Part shown: positions 39,501 through 48,500 of the stretch, one piece after another | Layout: every line of letters begins with the position of its first letter | Position numbering within the stretch: position 1 is the first letter of the stretch | Assembly: GCA_963678675.1 (NCBI GenBank) | Contig: OY783199.1 | Coordinates: 23,185,546-23,249,545, forward strand | DNA from: Xiphydria camelus | Taxonomy: Eukaryota > Arthropoda > Insecta > Hymenoptera > Xiphydriidae | DNA length: 64,000 nucleotides | Reading direction: 5' to 3' | Notes under the pieces: generated by a model | Databases searched by the model: none | What the model was told of the DNA's origin: nothing | Seen by the model: only the letters and a program-made list of their open reading frames with translations | Translations under genes and position numbers: made by a program

Positions 39501-42500
39501 GTATATTTATTTTGTTTTGGTAACTGATTTCATATATCTGGACAAAAAAAAATGGAGAACAAATTCAGTAATCTTTTGTAGGTAGGTAGGTACTTCTAAT
39601 TTCCTCGGTGTAAAAGTATTTGTAAAAATCCTTGATTCTTACCAAATATGGCCTCTGTAAATTTTTGAGCAAAGTATAGCCTTTGCTGGAGCAAAGCAAC
39701 CCCGTGTTTTTCACATAAAATACACAGAATGACAGAAATAATAAGACAACCAGAGCGGTATACCATCTACAACGAACTATTGGCTAGGCCAATAGCGCAC
39801 AGCAAGTGGCCTAAAATGAACCCTATTGGAGCGCAGCCAGCCAATAGCGTGCAGCCTAGAATCTACCACGGCACATCACTACATGCTACGTCAACATAAA
39901 AACCCTATAAGTATAGGTATATCTACCATACGCGATATATAATACCAGCATGCAATCGCATAAAAACCACAAAATCGAGAACCGCGCACTGGAAGAGGTC
40001 GAAAATCGCGGAGCGTTACGCGACCTCTTCCAGTGCGATAAAACCTACGTACGACCGTGTAGTAAAGGTACCTAGATACCTATCCCCCGTCGATCCTAAA
40101 CTCTTCAGCGAGCAACCGCGGGGGGCTCATCGAGGACGTAACAATGTACGTGTATCGTTCGAAGCGACCGGCACTTTCGAGCATCTCAAGAAACAATTTT
40201 AACGGCCGTTTGCGCGTTGCAGTAACGTACCAATTTGTTTTTATCTATTCGATCTGGAACGAATTGCCTACCGGTAGCGTCAAAAATAATTACCTCCACG
40301 CGTACCGACCGGATGATATAGATGGAACGCGTACCACCTATGGCGGCGCCAATGTGGCTGAAAGTCGCAGAGCGCTCGACGATTGTCCACAGACCTATTA
40401 TACCTATAAGTGCAGGCAATAATTTGCCGCGTCCTTGCAAAGGAAAGGTGCGGTTTTCCGAAGTATTCATTTTTTTTTCAAGATTCTTCCGTTATTATAG
40501 CAACGGTCGCTCTCGTACGTGGCGAGATGTGTACGTAGAGACAACAATTTGCAAGCTTCACAGCCCCTATTTATTTAATTAAAAAAAAATAGGGGAAATT
40601 TTGGTAAAAAAAAAAAAGAGGACAATTTTGGTTAAAGAAGGAGATCTACCAGACATTAGAAACGTGAGTGGTTTTCAAAAATAACCATTTTTAAGATGTA
40701 CAATGAAACACCAATATTTATTAAGCGAATGAAAATGTTTTTGTAACTTGAAAATTTATATCTCATGTCAACTAACTTAAATCTGAGTATCGCAATTTGA
40801 TTGAAGGAAATGGAAATCTAGTTTCCGGTAAAAAATATTAATTCAACTAGGCTTTTATACAGGGTGTTTCATAAATATGCGGCACAACTTCAAGGGGTGA
40901 TTCCCTGGATGATTCTAAGCATTTTTTGCACCGTTTCGGCGCTAGAGGGCGATCAATGTTTATTGACAAAAGTATTTATTTTACATTGTGAGGCTCTACA
41001 ATCTACAAGAATTGTTCAAAATGTCCACCACCAGCCCGGATATATGTATCCAAACTTCTTCGCATGGACTGGCGAACTCTTTCAAACACACCCGGGTCAT
41101 TTCTAATTGCATTATGCAACCCGCAATTATTCGTTGTCTCAAGTCCTCTAGCGCCGAAACGGCGCGTTTTTCGAAAAATCATCATAGGGCAAAAAATGCT
41201 TAGAATCATCCAGAGAATCACCCCTTGAAGTTGTGCCGCATGTTCATGAAACACCCTGTATATTAAGCTAAATATTGATGCAGGCATACGAAGTAGAGAT
41301 TATAGTACCATTTTATAAAGAAAAAAGAAATTGACAATTTGGGCTCTTTCTACATAATTCGAAACGACGAAAAGATAAACTCAACTGAGAAGCTGAATAA
41401 TAGGTGGTTTTAGAGGAAAAATATTGAATTATAGAGGAAAAAAGGCAAACTTAAAAAATAAGGGAATAAAGGAGAATAGGGGTGACACTGTGAAGCCTGG
41501 ATTTGTTTTATTTAACTACTGCTGTATGTGCCAGTGGCGAAATGAATACAGTACCTATACTCCTTTTGGTCGATACCTTTCCGTTTCCCATTATTCGTAC
41601 AGTAAAATCTGTATTTGTAAATTCTGTGTCAGAGACACCCTTAGTAAATTGTAAAAATACAATTCATGGCGAATAATGTTGCTGAACGAAATTAGTGCCG
41701 AGCATAGAAGTGTACCTACATCTGCGATGAGTCGTCTCAACTTTGGTTCTCCACATAGAGTACCCGGAATGAGGGCGTGAAAGAAGGGGTTGCCCAGAAA
41801 ATATAGGTTCTCCTGTGCATTGAAAATGCTAATTCCGTGCCCCTGCCATACCGTCTCTAACGTGATGGGAGGAACACTGCAAGGTAGTATTTAGCTGATG
41901 GAGCGCACTCGATAGAGACATTCCTTTCCACGCCTGGAAAATTATCGAGACTGTGCCATAATTCAGTCGTCTCAACTAATTTTCTATCGTAATCTGAGAA
42001 ACGTAGTTGGAATAACACACCTAATCTTCTGTTCCGTTGACTGAACATTGGTATAAATCAATGAAATGTTCACTTCACCGCTGGTATTTTCAACTGTATT
42101 TGAGACAACTTATTTTTTTTTCCGATATAAATACGTAGAATGAAATTCAAAAAATGAAATGCCATTATCGTTCTCGAGTTCCGATTTCGACAGCTCGCTC
42201 ATTACATACACGACATAAAGAGAAGTAATCGAAACAATCGATCGTGACTAAATCATATCTATCACATCAATAAGACGAATTACTATTTTTTCGACGTCCT
42301 CGTTTTTCCTCCTATACTTTGGCATTTCGATACCCCTACCAGCGACTGAAAAATCTTCGTGTGTAGGAAGGGAATTGATAAAAGCGATAACGATAACGAT
42401 GCTCGCCTGATTATGTAAAAATTTCGGCATTAGTGAAGACTTGTTAAGAAAAGAAAAAGGGGAGTAGACCCTTTCCTCTCTGATATCCTTCCGGTCGAGT

Positions 42501-45500
42501 GCGAGACAATTGCGTCTCCACGCATTTAAAAAGGGAACATATATGGGTCAAACACCTCGTCGAACGGGATGTTCGCACTGAAGAAGTTCTGCGAAAAAAT
42601 AGCAGCCGCGACCGCAACGGCGCTCAACATCTCAACTCCTAAATCGACGACACTTTTGCCTCCCGCGGACGTAAACCGTTGCACCGCGAAGCTCGCACTC
42701 CGATGCAATCACGATGTCCTGCCCAGCGGAAGACATCACCGAATGATACCTACCTGTTTCGCCGCACACTGGCACGCGTACGTAATGCGACTACAAGCCA
42801 CGCGCTTATCGACCAAAGATGAAATAAAAAAAAAGCCACGCTCGACCCAAATAACGGTACACAGAAGTTGCACGCCTCCAAGCCCAAAATCAAATTGCAG
42901 CACATTAAATAACGAGATTGTACGAGATTGTATTGTTAAAGAAAGTATATAAACGCAATATAAATATTATCACAGTATTTTACAGTACATATGTACACGT
43001 GTGATACATACCAGGCGCGTGTGGACTCTGCCCTTTTCTACATTACAATTACACAATCGCCACGCGATCATCAATCGCGATTAATTATTTGTACTTTCTG
43101 CACGTCATCGACCGCAGGACGGGGGAAACAATTGCGTGTATGTGTCTGTATATATTTTCGATTGACTTCTTTTTTTCTCTTTCTCCCTCTCCCTTTCTGT
43201 CACTCTCTTCTCTCCACGCGTTTACCAGAACGTGTCTTCGCTTTCTCTGAAAATCTTCGCTCTCTTCCGAGTCGTGCGCAATGAATGGACACGAAAAAAA
43301 AACGACGAAAATACGCATGCACAATGGGCGTTCGTACGAGAAGAGATTAGGATAGGATGGGAAGCTGGACGAGGAAAAAAAAGAGGAAAAAGGAACGAGT
43401 AAGGAGACATCGGACGAGGATATTTGCGCGTATCACATTGAATAATGAGAAGTTGTCAGGAGAAAGGGAAAAGGGGGCCAAATTAAATTACGAGGCTCTT
43501 TAAGTACTAGCTACTTAAGCTACGGAGACAAACAAAAAAGTACTACCTACACATGCCACTCCAAAAACGCAACACAAGATGCAAAAAAATAGTACGACAC
43601 AACGATGCACAACAATACTGCGTGTCACAATTACGAGAAGCGTGCAGACCGCACCCGGCCTATATGCGGGATAGGGCCTTGGCTCGCTAGACTCGCACAC
43701 CTACGCGTTTTGGGATCACTCTCGTATTTCCTTGTAATAGCGGAATACGTATGTATAATAATCGCGTATGACTCGTTCACTTTTTGATCCTGCAGCTGAT
43801 CGCAGCTAGAAATATCGACGATCGGTAAAAAAAACAAGAAAGAGGGACTCCCTAATGACGCGGTAAGCATCTAATCTAGACAAAAATGCCATTTTGATTT
43901 CGCAACGCAGGCGCGCGCGTACGCGAGACTTTTGATTCGAAGGGGGCTGTGTAAAAAATAAAATGTCGAAGAGAAACACGCGCGCGTGACTGCTCAATGT
44001 ACGCCGAGGAAAAATGTCTTGTACTCGAGTAATATTCTTTCTCAATAGTAGCTAATAAATATTAATTCGATTCAAATCAACATTGATTCGACCTGAATTT
44101 TATTTTATTAATACTTGCGTATCGAATCAATATTCATTTGAACGGAATACATTTTCGGTTCGATACTATCCAAGAGAACGTTCACCGAATCGAAGAAATT
44201 TGTCGTCGGCGAACCCATCGAGACGAATCGGAAAGAAGAAATCGAACTCCCGAAAAACTCTCTCGCGTATTGCACCGCGCGCTACACGACGCTCCCGCGG
44301 GAATGATGCGTCGCTCGAGATGCGCCTTTCGACTGGTCGTATTACAATGTGGTGTATGTACAATAATGTATCGTTTCTCTTTTAATAAATACGCTATAAA
44401 TTAAGTCAAAAAAAAAACAAAGTGGTTGACTGTACAAAATGATTCATCACATGAATTACTAAAATCTACATACTCTAAATCGTATCGTTATATTATCTCT
44501 CGTTCTTTCCCTTTTCCTTTCTCTCTTTCTCTCGCACTCTTCATCAATTTCTCATCTTCATTCTTTCCGTCACGTGCAAAAAAAAAGTCTATCACAACGC
44601 ATGGCGCTGAATACGACGAAAGAAAAAAAATATCATTTTCCTTGCTACACTTCGTTACTCTGCATCGAGAGGTCTTTGGACTAACTGACATTTAATTCTA
44701 AGGAGCTAAGAAGACGAAAAATTAGAGGTACCGAGTGAAAGCTATTTTATGCGACCGAACCGAATCGACCCTACGCGATCCCGAACGGTTCGAAACGAGA
44801 GATCTCGTTCGTTCGTTCGTCCGAATGTTTCCAACGAGAATCTGATCGAAGCGGCGCAGAGAGCACCGACGGAATGTAACGGAAAATATAATCCCCCTTC
44901 TATCGAGGCGGGACTCTCTATATTCGACGGGGATTCTCTATCGAACGACACCTCCGCCATGAAGTACCGCTCGCGCGGGGTGCGACTGAGTATTGAAAAA
45001 TCGAGGATGGGTTTTTCAAGCGGAGAGAAAATTCTAAAACCGATTGAAATAAGCTCGGGGCTTATCTGCTTTTTCCTCACTGTTTGAATAACGATTCAGC
45101 TCCGACCTCAAGTCCATCGAAGGTGGAATTTCTCCGCGAGAAACCCACCTCTCCATTCTTCTCCCAGCAATTGCACCTCGAGCGCGACAGTCCCCCAGAA
45201 TTTTCGACTATCGACGATCTCGAATATATAAATACACCGCGATTATCGCGTGAAATCAGCAGGATGCGTGTTAATACGAGATATGTACAGAACACGATTG
45301 CACGTCGCCGCCCTCCACGCGCTGGAATAGAACATCGTCATTGGGGAAACAGTGCACGTTCGTTCGCGCTTCTTCCATGGAGCTGCGCTTTTCCAGTACG
45401 GGAAGAAATGGATCTTTCTCGCGAGGACATCCCGGAGCAAAAACGCGGCGATATAAACAGATCATCCCCGCAAGTAACACGTAATTAAGCGACCAAGCAC

Positions 45501-48500
45501 GATCCAACGTATATCCGATAGAAGTTTGCAAAGTTGTAGCGATGAAACTCGTATTTCAAGGTAACGGCATTTGGGTATCGACCGCGTAATTTCGTTATTC
45601 ATTCTTTCCGATTTACAACCAATCATGGTACACACTCTCTTCCGGCTTTATCGTATAATTGGTTACCAAATACAGGCTTCACAGCCCCTATTTATTTAAT
45701 TTTAGGGGAACTAGAGGAAATTTTGGTAAAAAAAAGGGGGACAATATTGATTAAAAAAAAAAGAGATCTTCCAGAAATTAAAAACGTGTAGTGATTTTAA
45801 AAAATAACAATCTTTAAAATATTTAATGAAACACCAATATTTATGAAGTAAATGAAGGATGTCTTAGTAACTTAAAAATTTATATCTGTTATGTAATTTA
45901 AATCCGAGTATCACAATCTGATTTAAAGAAAAAAGATCATTTGTCGAATCGAGTTTCTGACAAGAAATATTAGTTCAATTAGGTTATTATATTTGAAACA
46001 AAATATTGTTGCAGGTAGATAAAGTAGGAGTTATATTATTTTAGCAAAAAAATATTGGCCATTTTGACCCAATTCACGTAAACTGAAGAGATGAAAAGAC
46101 AAGTTCAACTGAGGGGCTGAGTAATCAGTAATTTTAGAGGAAAAAATATGTAATTATAGGGGGAAAGGGGGGAAATCGCGACTTAGAATGAAAAGGGACA
46201 AACTTAAAAAATAGGGGAATAAAGGGGAATAGGGAATACACTGTGAAGCCTGCAAATAGTGAAACGTAAAAATCTGAAATGACTTAGTCGATCGATACCC
46301 TGCTTTCTCCGTTTTTAACATCTGCTACCATAACAGACTTTCGTTTCAAACTTCTGACTCAGTACACATAGGAAAGAAAAATGAATATCGTAATCTTCTC
46401 CCTTGGCAGTATAATCATACTACTCGCAAGGATATCGTACGATACTAACAAGCAGACCGTGAAACGCGTGTTTTTCCTAATCCACGAAGCATCTCGACCC
46501 TCCAATATTCTACAAGGCCGTAAGCCGCACACCGTACATCGGGATCTTACGAGTGCGAGCGAGAACGCTAATAAGAGTTTCTCCGTGGCACCCTTCTAAA
46601 TCCGTGGGAAGTTTAGTACGGTACACAGAATATGACTCATCCGCTTTCAGTCTCTCGGACCTACTGGATCTTACGTAAAAGAAAATGTTTAAAACCTGCC
46701 CCCCCGCAAGCCAAATCCGCGAGCCAAAATCCATTTTCTTTTCTCAGTTCGCGCCGATATTCCAGCGGCGATAAGATATCTTACTCTGCTCCCGAAAGCA
46801 CACACAGTGCACCTACAGGTAAATTATGCGCGTCCCGTTGAAAGTACTCCGGAGAGACAACCTTTACTACCGCTGAGGGTGCGAGTGCGACATGTGCGGG
46901 TGGTAAGTCGCGTGAGGCGGGGGAAGGGGTGAGGGACACGACTGCTGATAAGGCCCTCCCGCCAACATAGGCCCGGGGCTCGAGCACGGCACTAAGTGCG
47001 AGCTCGGCGATCCCGCATGCGCATGTGCGATTAGATGCGCGTGCTGCGCATGCTGCGCGTGTGGGGGTGGCGCGTGCTGAGCGCCCGGCGGCGCCCCGGC
47101 CGTCGGGTAGCCGCCGTGCAGAGCGCCCCCGTGCGGCGAGCCATACACCAGTTGCCTTACTTTCTGCTCGTCGTCCGCGATGTTGTACGTGAGCTCGGTT
47201 TCCTCGAAGCCCGTCGCCGACATGCGCTGGTCCCCCGACGAGCCGGACGGCGGCGGGTCCGGGCTATTCAGACAGGTCTGGATCAGCGCCTTGCCCGCCT
47301 CGCTCGTTATCATCGGCTGGAGCTTGCGCGTCGCGAAGGTGTACACGTGACCGGTTTCACTGGCCACCAGCAGCATCACCTGAGTACCCGTCAGCGTGGA
47401 TAGCTCGTAGGCCTGGAATGATGAAAACGGATGCTCCATTGAGGAAATCTGCCCTTGCGGCCAGTCTTCCGACGGGCGATAACGGAGCGCCACGGCCTTG
47501 CGAGGTGTGCGCGTACGCGTGAAAAGCCTCTCGCGCGAAGTTGACCGGCGGGGGTATCGACGGAGAAGCTATAATCTCGCGGCAAAGATAGAACCGGGCG
47601 GAACGGGAACGTCGCGCGAGCGCGAGATGGTTTCGTTTGATTGCGATTATTGAATTATCTGGTAACTTTTAGGCGAAAGTGGAATAGTACTTTTTTTAAG
47701 ATCGCGATTCGATCTACTAAAAAGTTTTTAGCAATTAGGGTATATAACGCGCGAGTAACGAAATAATTGCACTCGAAGCAGAAGCAATCCTCTGCGAGCC
47801 AGAATAGACGCACTTTATCGTACTGGATCTGAAAAGGCGGGAAAATGCAGAAAGAGCGCGTTTTCCGTATATATAGGTAATCGTTCGAAATAACAAAAAA
47901 AAGGAGCGATAGTAATTACAATGAATGAGTCCAAAGGCAAATCATCAAAAATGCACAGTTTGTTAAACCATTGGATATGATACAGTAAACAGATAACCAT
48001 TATAACATGGAATGGACTATTTTAAAGCCTCTTTTCTTTATACAATTGGGATCCAAGAATTCTGGCACTGTCCGGGGGGAGGGGGGGGGGGTGCAAATTT
48101 TTAAGCCCGCACTCGTAAATGTGACTCATGAATGGTGGAGATACTGCACATATACTTTGAGTGTACGCAGACACCTTCGGAATAGAAGTGTGTATGGTAC
48201 CGTGGGCCGTCCCAACTATTGTGCCCCTCTTTTGAATGCGAACAGAGTAACCGAAGAGAGGGCATGAAAGTAGGGAATGCCCAAATTTCTGAGTAACCAC
48301 ATTCTTGGATCCCCACTGTATTTGAAGCCTTGTGGTTATTGCGCGCACATGTTTGTATCTATGGTGTGTTTCCTTTGAAATGATATATACGGAGTCCAGA
48401 CTTGGATCTGTAACATAGCAATTGTACGAGTACGAGAGAGAACATGTGACGAGTACATAAGAACTTATCTGTCGCGCACACCCCAACTGGATAATTCTAA

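Larger units (their letters stand above)
30237..47160 (-). other. bs intron 2 (16.9 kb)
   Basis: Longest intron of SRF, interrupted by no exon that I can support. It holds the 1.6-kb fold-back at 30637-32240, a repeat copy at 32785-33000, two CpG-rich islands (33500-33800 and 37760-38710), fold-backs at 34392-35117 and 37390-37663, a hairpin at 39985-40037, and paired elements at 40552-41499 and 45673-46252. The stretches 35.4-37.0 kb, 42-45.6 kb and 46.3-46.86 kb are moderately CpG-rich but show no recognisable feature. Confidence 0.65.

Noticed and set aside
39642..39651. Perfect CArG box CCAAATATGG in SRF intron 2
   Set aside because: Isolated in AT-rich DNA, where one such match per 10-15 kb is expected by chance; no supporting context.
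44742..45087. 112-codon ORFs on both strands covering the same bases
   Set aside because: Mirror-image ORFs in a CpG-rich stretch; neither shows a domain or exon boundaries.
47035..47403. 122-codon plus-strand ORF
   Set aside because: It is the antisense shadow of SRF exon 2, whose minus-strand frame is unmistakable.
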